Shown: in pieces, positions 35,632 to 44,259 of the stretch
Position numbering within the stretch: position 1 is the stretch's first letter
Layout of the letters: each line of letters opens with the position of its first letter
DNA from: Pseudoclavibacter triregionum
GTDB lineage: Bacteria; Actinomycetota; Actinomycetes; Actinomycetales; Microbacteriaceae
Reading direction: 5' to 3'
Length of the DNA: 64,000 nt
Assembly: GCA_910822395.1 (NCBI GenBank)
Contig: OU365335.1
Coordinates: 744,001-808,000 of the forward strand
The notes under the pieces: model-generated
The model's database searches: none
The model's input: the letters and a program-made list of their open reading frames with translations, nothing else
Told to the model about the DNA's origin: nothing
Program-made: the position numbers and the translations under genes

Positions 35632-36627
35632 ATGGCCGATGAGCAGAACCGGTTCCCCTCGTACGGGGGCTACGACCAGAGCGGCCAGCAGGGCGGCCAG
35701 CAGTACGGCCAGCAGGGCTACGACCAGACCCAGCAGTACGGCGCGACCGCCTACGGCCAGCAGGGGTACGACCAGGGCCAGGGCTACGACCAGACGCAGC
35801 AGTACGGCCAGGGCGGCTACGACCAGTCCCAGCAGTTCGGCTCGGGCTACGACCAGTACGGCCAGCAGGGCTACGACCAGACCCAGCAGTACGGCCAGGG
35901 CGGCTACGACCAGTACGGCCAGGCCGGCTACGACCAGGGCTACGACCAGTACGGCCAGGCAGCGCCGCTCGCCGACGCGAACGCGAACCCCTACGGATCG
36001 GCCGGGCAGACGGGCCAGGGCGGCCCCTCGGGCCTGCTCGCGATCCTCGCCATGGTCTGCGGCATCGTCGCGATCCTGCTCGCCTTCGTCCCCTACGCGG
36101 GCATCGTGCTCGCGGGCCTGTTCATCATCGGCGGCCTCGTCATGGGCATCATGGCGCTCACGATGCGCCAGTTCAAGGCGCGCAAGCCGATGGCCATCGC
36201 GGGCGTCGGCCTCGCGGGCGTGGCCCTCGTGCTCGGCATCGCGAACCCCTTCGTCTACACGGCCCTCTTCACCCGCACGGACGGCACCGCCCAGGTCGAG
36301 CTGCGCGTGAGCGGCACCGGCACCGGCAGCTCCTCGGCCGACATCACGTACAGCGTGAGCAACTACCTCTACGACCAGAACCGCGTCTACGAGTACGAGA
36401 GCGACAACGCGGTCTCGGTGCCGTGGTCGATGACCTTCGACGTGCCGTACCGCGAGTCGGAGTCCAGCTCGTACCTCTCCATCACGGCGAGCTCGTTCGA
36501 CTACCAGAACTCGCCCGAGTACACGTGCGAGATCCTCATCAACGGCAAGGTCGTCGCCTCCGACACGGGCACCTACGCCTGGTGCTCCTACGACGACTCG
36601 CTCGCCGAGGCGGCGAAGGGCAACTAG
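35632..36627 (+). CDS. YDQ/YGQ-repeat membrane protein with MmpS-like external domain
   Basis: A 331-residue protein. Residues 1-120 are degenerate heptads (GYDQTQQYGQG). Then two membrane helices of DUF4190 type (LLAILAMVCGIVAILLAF; FIIGGLVMGIMALTM) plus a third, and an external ~115-residue domain with VELRVSGTG, VPWSMTFDV and a Cys pair (EYTCEIL and AWCSY), resembling mycobacterial MmpS domains. SD AGGAGGAG. First of three tandem paralogs. Function unknown. Confidence 0.75.
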   Translation: MADEQNRFPSYGGYDQSGQQGGQQYGQQGYDQTQQYGATAYGQQGYDQGQGYDQTQQYGQGGYDQSQQFGSGYDQYGQQGYDQTQQYGQGGYDQYGQAGYDQGYDQYGQAAPLADANANPYGSAGQTGQGGPSGLLAILAMVCGIVAILLAFVPYAGIVLAGLFIIGGLVMGIMALTMRQFKARKPMAIAGVGLAGVALVLGIANPFVYTALFTRTDGTAQVELRVSGTGTGSSSADITYSVSNYLYDQNRVYEYESDNAVSVPWSMTFDVPYRESESSSYLSITASSFDYQNSPEYTCEILINGKVVASDTGTYAWCSYDDSLAEAAKGN

Positions 36628-36649
36628 CCCGAGCGCGCCGCAGGCTCCC

Positions 36650-36684
36650 GGCGGGCCCGTCCGATCCGCTCGGACGGGCCCGCC
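36650..36684 (+). terminator. Terminator after first YDQ-repeat gene
   Basis: GGCGGGCCCGTCCGA (36650-36664) and TCGGACGGGCCCGCC (36670-36684) form a perfect 15-bp stem with a five-base loop, inside the 303-bp gap to the next paralog. Nothing else clear is in that gap. Confidence 0.8.
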
Positions 36685-36930
36685 GCCGTCCTCGGGCGGG
36701 AGGACGCCGGCGGCGCCGGGGCCGTGGGGAGCGGGACGGCCGATCATCTCCGCGCAGGGCGCGGCGTACGCATCTGGGGTGACGCGGGCGGCCTCTGAGC
36801 CTCCGTACCCTGGGTAGCCGAGGCTTCCGCCGCGCGAGCGGCCGGACGCCATCCCGGAGCACCATCCCCACCACACCTTCCCCCGAGCGGCCCTCCCCCG
36901 GCGAGGGCCCATCACAGCGAGGAGCGCGTC

Positions 36931-38121
36931 ATGGCAGACGAGCAGAAGCCCAACGACCCGTACGGCCAGTCGCCGTACGGCCAGAACTCCGACCCGTACG
37001 GATCGCCGGAGTCGTCGCCGTTCTCGTCGTCGGCCGGCGTCGGCGACCAGTCGCAGGGCGGCGCGACCGCCTACGGCCAGGGTCAGGACGGCTACGGCTC
37101 GGACTATCAGGCCACGCAGTCGTACGGCCAGTCCTACGACCAGGGCCAGCAGGGCGGCTCGGACTACCAGACGCAGTCCTACGACCAGGGCCAGTACGGC
37201 CAGTCGTACGACCAGACGCAGTCCTACGGCCAGACCTCCTCGTACGACCAGACGCAGTCCTACGGCCAGACCTCCTCGTACGACCAGGGGCAGTACGGCC
37301 AGACGCCGTCCTACGACCAGGGCCAGTACGGCCAGCAGGCCGCGGCCTACGGCGGCGGCTACGGCGCGAACCCCTACGGCCAGCCGACGACCGCGGCCGA
37401 CGTGCCCGCGAAGTTCAACGTCTGGGGCCTCATCGCCGTCATCCTCGGCGGTCTCGGCATCATCCTCGGCCTCATCCCGATCATCGGCTGGTTCGCGCCG
37501 CTGCTCGGCTTCGTCGCGATCATCCTCGGCATCCTCGGCCTCGTCCTCAAGGGCTACAACAAGAAGAAGGGCCTCGCGATCGCGGGCATCGTGCTCGGCG
37601 TGCTCGCGGGCCTCGCCACGATCATCGCCCAGGTCGCGTGGGGCGCCGCCTTCGTGAACCAGGTCACGAGCTCGTACACGCCGTACTCGACGTACTCCTC
37701 GGGCTCCGGCTCGGGCTCGGGCTCGTCCTCGTCCTCGCAGCCGACCTCGACGAGCGCCTCGGGCTCCGGCTCGACCTCGGGCACGTCCTCGGGCGCGATC
37801 GTCACGGACGGCGTCGCCGACATCGAGATCACCGTCACCTCGTCGAAGCCGATCGACGTCACGATCTGGATCAACAACTACATGTCGGGCGCCGACAAGG
37901 TCGACGTCTCGAAGGACCTCAAGTCGCAGACGAGCCCCTTCACCTTCACGCAGTCGATGAAGCTCGACCCCGACTTCGACCTCTCGAGCGTCACGGTCAT
38001 GTCGAACACCTCCGACTACCAGGGCGAGTCGACGTGCGAGATCAAGATCGACGGCAAGGTCGTCGCGACCGACACGAGCACGTTCCTCACGAACTGCTCA
38101 GTGAGCAACCTCGCGGGCTAG
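36931..38121 (+). CDS. YGQ/YDQ-repeat membrane protein, second paralog
   Basis: A 396-residue protein. The N-terminal ~150 residues repeat SYGQTSSYDQTQ-like units. Two or three membrane helices follow (LIAVILGGLGIILGLIPI, LLGFVAIILGILGLVLKG, a third after KKKGLAIAG), then a Ser/Gly/Thr stalk and an MmpS-like external domain ending with cysteines (STCEIKIDGKVV and NCSVSN). Same architecture as its neighbours. SD AGCGAGGAGC. Confidence 0.75.
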   Translation: MADEQKPNDPYGQSPYGQNSDPYGSPESSPFSSSAGVGDQSQGGATAYGQGQDGYGSDYQATQSYGQSYDQGQQGGSDYQTQSYDQGQYGQSYDQTQSYGQTSSYDQTQSYGQTSSYDQGQYGQTPSYDQGQYGQQAAAYGGGYGANPYGQPTTAADVPAKFNVWGLIAVILGGLGIILGLIPIIGWFAPLLGFVAIILGILGLVLKGYNKKKGLAIAGIVLGVLAGLATIIAQVAWGAAFVNQVTSSYTPYSTYSSGSGSGSGSSSSSQPTSTSASGSGSTSGTSSGAIVTDGVADIEITVTSSKPIDVTIWINNYMSGADKVDVSKDLKSQTSPFTFTQSMKLDPDFDLSSVTVMSNTSDYQGESTCEIKIDGKVVATDTSTFLTNCSVSNLAG

Positions 38122-38150
38122 CTCCCGCGGGCCGGGATCGTCCGGCCGAT

Positions 38151-38184
38151 CGGAGGGCCCGGGGCGCACGCCCCGGGCCCTCCG
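38151..38184 (+). terminator. Terminator after second YGQ-repeat gene
   Basis: CGGAGGGCCCGGGGC (38151-38165) pairs perfectly with GCCCCGGGCCCTCCG (38170-38184); four-base loop. Confidence 0.8.
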
Positions 38185-38301
38185 GCGTTCCGGCGAGAGG
38201 GGGACGAGGCCGCGCCCCAGGTGGATTCCCGAGCCACGGCCTCGCTCCACGCTGGAGGCGCCGCCGGGAGACCGGCCCGATCGAGACGCAGGGAGGCGCC
38301 C

Positions 38302-39335
38302 GTGAGCCAGCCGCAGCAGCCCGGACCGTGGGACGAGTACGCGAAGATCCCGCCGCGGACGGCGGGCGGGCCCCAGGGCCCGGCGATGGGCCAGAGCCAG
38401 CCGATGGGCCAGAGCCAGCCGATGGGCCAGAGCCAGGGCCAGCCGCAGGGCCAGGGTGCACCCGACTCCCGTCAGCCCGGCCCCGCGCAGCCGTCCGGGC
38501 CGCAGCAGGGCGCGGGCGGCTACGTCCCCTACGGCGCCTCGGGCCAGGGCGCCCAGGGGCAGGCCCCCGCATGCAGAGGCAGAGCCTCCCGAACCACGGC
38601 AGCCAGAGCCAGGGCTTCCCGAACCACGGCGCCCCGAAGCCCGCCGGCATGTTCAACGTCGCCGGGCTCCTCGCCATTCTCGCCGGCGGACTCGGCTCGA
38701 TCGTCGGCGGCGCGACGCTCCTCCTCCACGGCGTGCTGCCCCGCTGGGTCGGCTGGATCGCCGTCGTCCTCGGCGTCATCGCGCTCCTCCTCGCGCTCCT
38801 CGGCCTCGTCCTGCCCGCCTTCAAGGGCCGCCGCGGCCTCGCGATCGGCGGCGCCGCCGCCGGCGTGCTCGCCCTCGTCCTCGGCCTCCTCTCGCCGGGC
38901 ATGCTCGGCCACGGCGGATCGCCGAGCGCCGAGTCCTCGAGCACCCCGACCGCGACCCAGGCTCCGAGTCCCTCGCAGACCCCGAGCCCGACGCCCTCGT
39001 GGAACACCTCGGAGCCGAACTCGAGCGTGACGATCGAGCTCAGCGGCACGACGAGCGACGGATCCCCGATGCGCGTGACGTACAGCTACTCGAACAACCT
39101 GCCCGGCGCGAACGAGACGCGCGGCACCGAATACCTCGACGACCAGCCCTCCGGCTGGAGCACGACCTTCGTCCTGCCGGTGAACACGCTCAAGGACGAC
39201 ACCTACATCCAGTTCTCCACGAACAGCCAGCACTACACGGGCCAGTCGACGTGCACGATCAAGGTCGACGGCGTCGTCCGCTCGCAGCACACGAACAACA
39301 ACGGCAACTGCACGGTCTCGCACGTCACCGAATAG
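38302..39335 (+). pseudogene. Third repeat-rich membrane paralog, frameshifted
   Basis: The GTG at 38302 (SD GGGAGG) opens a Pro/Gln-rich head (MSQPQQPGPWDEYAKIPP) with three exact MGQSQP units from an 18-bp repeat. Near 38561-38573, at a run of five C, the frame changes, and the rest (MQRQSLPNHGSQSQGFPNHG, helices, stalk, MmpS-like domain with STCTIKVDG) continues in another frame to 39335. Length is 1034 bases, one short of whole codons. Restart at ATG 38571 would give a 254-residue protein missing most of the head. Sequencing indel is possible. Confidence 0.7.
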
Positions 39336-39348
39336 CCGCCCGCCGCGC

Positions 39349-39396
39349 GCATGAGGAAGGGCCCCGGGGATCGCTCCCCGGGGCCCTTCCTCATGC
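39349..39396. terminator. Perfect 22-bp bidirectional terminator
   Basis: Arms 39349-39370 and 39375-39396 are perfect complements over 22 bases with a TCGC loop, between convergent genes. Confidence 0.9.
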
Positions 39397-39402
39397 GATC
39401 CG

Positions 39403-40746
39403 CTAGGCGGCGGCGTTGCCCGCGTCCTGCGCGGCCTGCAGGCCCGCGGCCGGCTCGACCTGGCCGGCGAAGACCTGGCCGAGCAGCGGCGAGTAGGCCG
39501 AGAGCATGGCGCCGAAGTTCTGGCCGGTCACCGGCGGGAAGGGCTCCTTGCCCTCGAGCACCGAGAAGAACGGCGTGACGTCGACGTTCTGGCCCTGCCA
39601 GTACGCGTCGTAGACCTCGCGCGCGCCGGTGACGGCCGGGACGGCCGCGCCGGTCTCGCCGAGCGCCTGGTTGCCCTCGGTCGATCCGAGCCACTCGAGG
39701 AGCGCCTTCGTCGCCTCGGGGTTCTTCGAGTTCGCGTTGCCCGCGGCGATGACGCCCGGCGAGGTGGTCACCTTGCCGGCGGGGCCGGCCGGGATCTCGG
39801 TCACGCCCCAGTTGAAGGAGGCGCCGTCGTGGACGTTCGCGAGGTTGTACGTGCCCGACTCGAAGAGCGCGATGTTCCCGCGGAGGAACTCGTCGCGCGT
39901 GAAGTCGCCGTTGTCGTTCGTCGACGAGGCCGGCGGGGCGACGTGGTACTCGTTGATGAGCTTCGAGAGGTAGGTGAACGCCTCGACGGTCTTCGGGTTC
40001 GTGAAGGTGAGCTTGCCGTCGGCGTCCTGGAAGGTGCCGCCGTTGCCGCCGATGAAGTTGAGCATGATGTTCTGGAGGTCCATGCCCGCGTTGAAGGCGT
40101 ACTGCTTCACGTTCGAGGCGTCGAAGGCGGGGTCGAGGGCGTTGCGGCCGCTCGAGTCGATCGTGAGCTTCTGGAGGATCGGCAGGAAGGTGTCCTGCGT
40201 CGGGTCGGTCGGGTTCCACTTCGCGGCCGAGATCTCCTCGGGCGTGACGCCCGCCGCGGCGAGCGCGTCGGCGTTGTAGTAGATGGCCGAGCCGCCGTCG
40301 GTGATCTGCGGGACGCCCCAGAGGTGGCCGCCGCTCGTGTACTGGCCGACGACCGACTCGTTCCAGGCCTTCGACGCGTCGGCGCCGAGGGTCTCGTCGA
40401 TCGGCAGCAGGTAGCCGTTCGTGGCGTAGTCGCCGTAGTAGGCGCCGTTGAGCCAGAAGACGTCGTCGGCGGAGCCGGAGGCGACGTCGTTGCGGAGCGT
40501 CGTGAAGTAGTCCTTCCACGGCACGACGTCGACGTTCACGGTGACGCCCGGGTGGGCCTCCTCGAACGCGGCGAACGAGGCCTCGTACGCGTCGGCGGCC
40601 TTCTCGTCCCAGAGGCGGAAGGTGACGTCGCCGGAGATCTCCCCGGCGCCTGAAGTGGAGGTCGCGGGGCCTCCCTGGGCGCAGCCGGCGAGCGCGAGCA
40701 GGGCGGCGGCGCCCATCGCGATCGGTGCGAGCCTGCGAAGCTTCAT
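39403..40746 (-). CDS. Sugar ABC transporter substrate-binding lipoprotein
   Basis: A 447-residue family 1 extracellular solute-binding protein. The signal peptide has lipobox LALAGC. DVTFRLWDEKAADAYEASF opens the fold and GGSAIYYNADALAAAG is the typical hinge region of sugar binders. It delivers a carbohydrate to the two upstream permeases. Unusually it lies 218 bp downstream of them, past a hairpin, and likely has its own promoter. Substrate unknown. Confidence 0.9.
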   Translation of the reverse strand: MKLRRLAPIAMGAAALLALAGCAQGGPATSTSGAGEISGDVTFRLWDEKAADAYEASFAAFEEAHPGVTVNVDVVPWKDYFTTLRNDVASGSADDVFWLNGAYYGDYATNGYLLPIDETLGADASKAWNESVVGQYTSGGHLWGVPQITDGGSAIYYNADALAAAGVTPEEISAAKWNPTDPTQDTFLPILQKLTIDSSGRNALDPAFDASNVKQYAFNAGMDLQNIMLNFIGGNGGTFQDADGKLTFTNPKTVEAFTYLSKLINEYHVAPPASSTNDNGDFTRDEFLRGNIALFESGTYNLANVHDGASFNWGVTEIPAGPAGKVTTSPGVIAAGNANSKNPEATKALLEWLGSTEGNQALGETGAAVPAVTGAREVYDAYWQGQNVDVTPFFSVLEGKEPFPPVTGQNFGAMLSAYSPLLGQVFAGQVEPAAGLQAAQDAGNAAA

Positions 40747-40915
40747 GTGGTTCCCCTCGGTCGGCGCCCGCGGTCTCGGGCGGTCTGCCCTGGAAAACCT
40801 ATTACGGCGCATGGATCTTCCCCATTCTCCTCCTTTTCGGGCATCCCGCGCGCGTCGGGGTTGCGCCGAGGGCGAACAGGAGGCGGATGCGCAGGCGTCT
40901 GGGGCGCGCCGATTG

Positions 40916-40951
40916 CGCCCGGATCGCCGTGCAGCGAGGCGCGTCCGGGCG
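40916..40951 (-). terminator. Hairpin between permease and binding-protein genes
   Basis: CGCCCGGA (40916-40923) pairs with TCCGGGCG (40944-40951). It may terminate or stabilise the permease message; a TAATAG/TAGGTT A/T-rich segment near 40798-40806 could start the binding-protein message. Confidence 0.4.
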
Positions 40952-40964
40952 TGGAGGCCCCCGC

Positions 40965-41855
40965 CTAGCGGAAGCCCGTGATCGCGATCGAGCGGACGAT
41001 CTGCCGCTGGAACACGAGGAAGAGCGCGAGCAGCGGCACGAGCGCGAGCGTCGTCGCCGCCATGACGAGGGTCGTGTTGTTCGAGTACTGCTCCTGCAGC
41101 GAGCTCGTCGCGGTCGTGAGCACGTGGATGCGGTTCCCGCCGATGATCCGCGGCCACATGAAGTTGTTCCAGTGCGAGACGACGGTGATGAGCGCGAGCG
41201 TCACGAGGATAGGCCGATTGAGCGGCACGACGAGGCCGAAGAGGATGCGGAGCGTGCCGGCCCCGTCCATCCGCATGGCGTCGATGAGCTCGTCAGGCAC
41301 CTGACGGAACGACTCCCGCAGGAGGAAGATCGCGTACGGCGAGCCGAAGAGGTAGGGCAGCACGAGGCCCCAGAAGGTGCCGCGCAGCTCCATGCCCGAG
41401 AGCATGAAGTAGAGCGGGATGACCGTGACGGCCTGCGGCACCATGAGCGTCGCGAGGAAGACCCAGAAGAGGAGGTCGCGCCCCGGGAAGCGGAGCTTCG
41501 CGAAGGCGTAGGCGGCGAGCACCGAGAAGAGGAGCTGGCACACGAGCACGATCGCGACGACGCCGACGGTCGTCCAGATCGCCTCGGAGAAGTCGATCCG
41601 GCGCCCGAAGAGGTCGACGTAGTTCTCGATCGTCGGCGGGATGGCCGGGGCGAGCGGCCCGCCCTTGATGAAGCCCTGCTTCGTCTGGAACGAGGCGTTC
41701 ACGGCGAGGAGGAAGGGCGCGAGCATCGAGAGCGCCGCGACGACGAGCACGAGGTAGGTGCCGAGCACGCCGAGCGGCGACATCCTCTGCCCGCTCGGGG
41801 TGCGGAAGCCGGATCGGCGGGCCGGGCGGGGCGCGGGGGCGGACGGGCGGCTCAT
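40965..41855 (-). CDS. Sugar ABC transporter permease, MalG type
   Basis: A 296-residue permease with six helices; the EAA loop that contacts the ATPase reads DELIDAMRMDGAGTLRILFG. The start MSRPSAPAPRPARR is just after the upstream permease's stop; an ATG 18 bases earlier would overlap it. Works with the next permease and the 39403 binding protein. No cognate ATPase is in the window, so a shared MsiK-type ATPase is likely. Confidence 0.9.
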   Translation of the reverse strand: MSRPSAPAPRPARRSGFRTPSGQRMSPLGVLGTYLVLVVAALSMLAPFLLAVNASFQTKQGFIKGGPLAPAIPPTIENYVDLFGRRIDFSEAIWTTVGVVAIVLVCQLLFSVLAAYAFAKLRFPGRDLLFWVFLATLMVPQAVTVIPLYFMLSGMELRGTFWGLVLPYLFGSPYAIFLLRESFRQVPDELIDAMRMDGAGTLRILFGLVVPLNRPILVTLALITVVSHWNNFMWPRIIGGNRIHVLTTATSSLQEQYSNNTTLVMAATTLALVPLLALFLVFQRQIVRSIAITGFR

Positions 41856-41859
41856 CTCG

Positions 41860-42735
41860 CTACGAGCGCTCATACGTCGTCCGTCCGCTGAAGTACCGGT
41901 TCTGCACGAGGGTGATCGCGACGAGCACGGCGAAGAGGAGGAGCGCGACGGCGGCCGCGCGGCCGAGGTCGTTCGCCGTGAAGGCCTCCGCGTAGATGCG
42001 CGCGGCGATGAGGTCGGTCGCGCCCTGCGGGCCGCCGTTCGGGGTGAGCGAGTAGATGAGGTCGAAGGTCTGGAAGCCCTCGATGATGCTCGTCACCATG
42101 ACGAAGAAGAGCGTCGGGCGCAGCATCGGCAGCTCGACGCGCCAGAACGACTGGAGCGGGCTCGCGCCGTCCATGCGGGCGGCCTCGGTGATCTGCTTCG
42201 GGATCGACGCCATCCCCGCCAGGAAGAAGAGGGTGACGTAGCCGACCTTCGTCCACACGGTGACGAGGACGGCGATCGCGAAGGCGAGCTCGGGTGTGCT
42301 CGTCCACTCGATGCGCTCGCCGATGATCGAGTTCACGACGCCGGTCGGCTCGAAGATCCATCGCCAGACGATGCCGAGCACGAGCGGAGCGCACACCCAC
42401 GGCAGCACGAGGATCGTGCGGATGGCGGAGGACCCCGGCAGCTCCTTCGAGAGGAGCCGCGCGAGCCAGATGCCGAGGGCGATCTGGATCGGCACGGCGA
42501 GCGCGACGAAGAGGAGCGTGACGCCGAAGGAGTGCCAGATGGCGGGGTCGGAGAGGACCGACTGCCAGTTCGCGAGGCCGACGCCCGTGATGGGGCCGAG
42601 GAGGTCCCAGTGCTGGAAGCTCAGCCAGGCGAGCACGCCGATGGGCACGAGGAGGAAGGCCGTGATGCCGAGGAGCGCGGGCGCGACGAGCGCGTAGCCG
42701 GCGGCGGCCTCGCGGCGGCCTCCCGGGCTAGGCAT
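41860..42735 (-). CDS. Sugar ABC transporter permease, MalF type
   Basis: A 291-residue permease from MPSPGGRREA; in-frame ATGs up to 78 bases earlier overlap pcnA more deeply. Six helices; EAA loop KQITEAARMDGASPLQSFWR. It overlaps the end of pcnA by eight bases, so its expression may depend on pcnA read-through. Confidence 0.9.
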   Translation of the reverse strand: MPSPGGRREAAAGYALVAPALLGITAFLLVPIGVLAWLSFQHWDLLGPITGVGLANWQSVLSDPAIWHSFGVTLLFVALAVPIQIALGIWLARLLSKELPGSSAIRTILVLPWVCAPLVLGIVWRWIFEPTGVVNSIIGERIEWTSTPELAFAIAVLVTVWTKVGYVTLFFLAGMASIPKQITEAARMDGASPLQSFWRVELPMLRPTLFFVMVTSIIEGFQTFDLIYSLTPNGGPQGATDLIAARIYAEAFTANDLGRAAAVALLLFAVLVAITLVQNRYFSGRTTYERS

Positions 42736-44233
42736 CGCGGGGCCCGTCGTCGGCGGGCTGGGCGTCGGCGGGCTGGTCATCGGCGGGCTCGGCGTCAGGC
42801 GCCGCACCCTCACGCGCCGCCCACCACGCGAGGAGCCGCTCGCGCGCCTCCTCCTTCGGCTTCGGGCCCTCGTCGAGGCGCATCTCGAGCAGGAACGCGT
42901 ACGCCTCGCCGACCGTCCGGCTCGGCGGGATGCCGAGGATCGCCATGATCTCCTCGCCGTCGAGGTCCGGGCGCACGGCGCCCAGCTCCTCCTGCTCGCG
43001 CAGCTCCGCGATGCGCCGCTCGAGGTCGTCGATCGCGAAGCTCAGCCGGTCGAACTTCCGCCGGTTCTGCGTCGTGATGTCGGAGCGGATGAGGATGAGC
43101 AGGCGCTCGAGCTCGGGCCCGGCGTCGCGGGCGAAGCGGCGCACCGCGGAGTCGGTCCATCCGGCGTCCTCATAGTTGAAGACGCGCATGTGGAGCTCGA
43201 CGAGGCGCGAGATCGACCTGATCTGGTCGTTGTCGAATCGGAGCGCCTGGAGGCGCTTGCGGGCGAGCTTCGCGCCGACGACATCGTGGCCGTGGAAGGT
43301 CACCCGCCCGCCCGGGGCGAAGCGGCGCGTCTTGGGCTTGCCGATGTCGTGGAGGAGGGCCGCCGCGCGGAGACGCAGGTCGGGGCTCGACTCGGGCGCG
43401 CGCTCGGCCTCTAGGGCGATGGCCTGCTCGAGCACGGTGATCGAGTGCTCGTAGACGTCCTTGTGGCGGTGCGCGGCGTCGTGCTCGAGGCGCAGCGCGG
43501 GCAGCTCCGGCAGCACGAGCTCGGCGAGGCCGGTCTCGACGAGCAGCTCGAGGCCCATGCGCGGGCGGTCGGAGGAGAGGAGCTTCACGAGCTCGTCGCG
43601 CACGCGCTCGGTCGAGATGTCGGCGATCCGCCCGGCCATGTCGGAGACGGCCGAGAAGGCGTCGGCGTCGAGGTGGAAGCCGAGCTGAGAGGTGAAGCGC
43701 ACGGCGCGCATCATGCGGAGCGGGTCGTCGCCGAAGGAGACGGCCGGATCGATCGGGGTGCGCAGGAGGCCCGCGATGAGGTCCTCCATGCCGCCGGTCG
43801 GGTCGACGAGGCGCAGCCCGGGCAGGCTCAGCGCGAGCGCGTTCACCGTGAAATCGCGGCGGAGGAGGTCGCCCTCGATCGAGTCGCCGAAGGCGACGAC
43901 GGGCTTGCGCGAGACGCCGTCGTACTCGTCGGCGCGGTAGGTCGTGATCTCGACGATCTCGCCGTCGACGCGGGCGCCGATCGTGCCGAACTCGCGGCCG
44001 ATGTCCCAGTGGGCCTCGGCGATGGGCTTCACGAGCTCGAGGATGCGCTCGGGGCGCGCGTCGGTCGTGAAGTCGAGGTCGGTGATGGGCCGGCCGAGGA
44101 ACGCGTCGCGCACGGGGCCGCCGACGAGGGCGAGCTCGTGGCCGCCCGCCTCGAAGGCCGCGGCGAGCTTCGCGACGGAGCCCGACGACGCGAGGGCCCG
44201 GAGCCGCTCGAGCGCCGTCTGCACGTTCTCCAT
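42728..44233 (-). CDS. pcnA: CCA tRNA nucleotidyltransferase
   Basis: A 501-residue class II polymerase that adds or repairs the 3' CCA of tRNAs. Motif GGPVRDAFLGR is followed by DLDFTTDARPE (metal-binding DxD) and the RRDFTVNALAL element. An HD domain (LLHDIGKPKTRR) occupies the C-terminal half. The tail is a repetitive Pro/Ala/Asp run (PADDQPADAQPADD) that overlaps the next gene. A TAAGAT hexamer six bases before the ATG suggests a leaderless message. Confidence 0.95.
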   Translation of the reverse strand: MENVQTALERLRALASSGSVAKLAAAFEAGGHELALVGGPVRDAFLGRPITDLDFTTDARPERILELVKPIAEAHWDIGREFGTIGARVDGEIVEITTYRADEYDGVSRKPVVAFGDSIEGDLLRRDFTVNALALSLPGLRLVDPTGGMEDLIAGLLRTPIDPAVSFGDDPLRMMRAVRFTSQLGFHLDADAFSAVSDMAGRIADISTERVRDELVKLLSSDRPRMGLELLVETGLAELVLPELPALRLEHDAAHRHKDVYEHSITVLEQAIALEAERAPESSPDLRLRAAALLHDIGKPKTRRFAPGGRVTFHGHDVVGAKLARKRLQALRFDNDQIRSISRLVELHMRVFNYEDAGWTDSAVRRFARDAGPELERLLILIRSDITTQNRRKFDRLSFAIDDLERRIAELREQEELGAVRPDLDGEEIMAILGIPPSRTVGEAYAFLLEMRLDEGPKPKEEARERLLAWWAAREGAAPDAEPADDQPADAQPADDGPRDA

Positions 44234-44239
44234 CCCGCC

Positions 44240-44245
44240 ATCTTA
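44240..44245 (-). promoter_or_regulatory. Leaderless-type -10 element of pcnA
   Basis: TAAGAT on the minus strand, six bases upstream of the pcnA ATG; no SD between. Confidence 0.5.
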
Positions 44246-44259
44246 GGGCGGCGGTCCGG

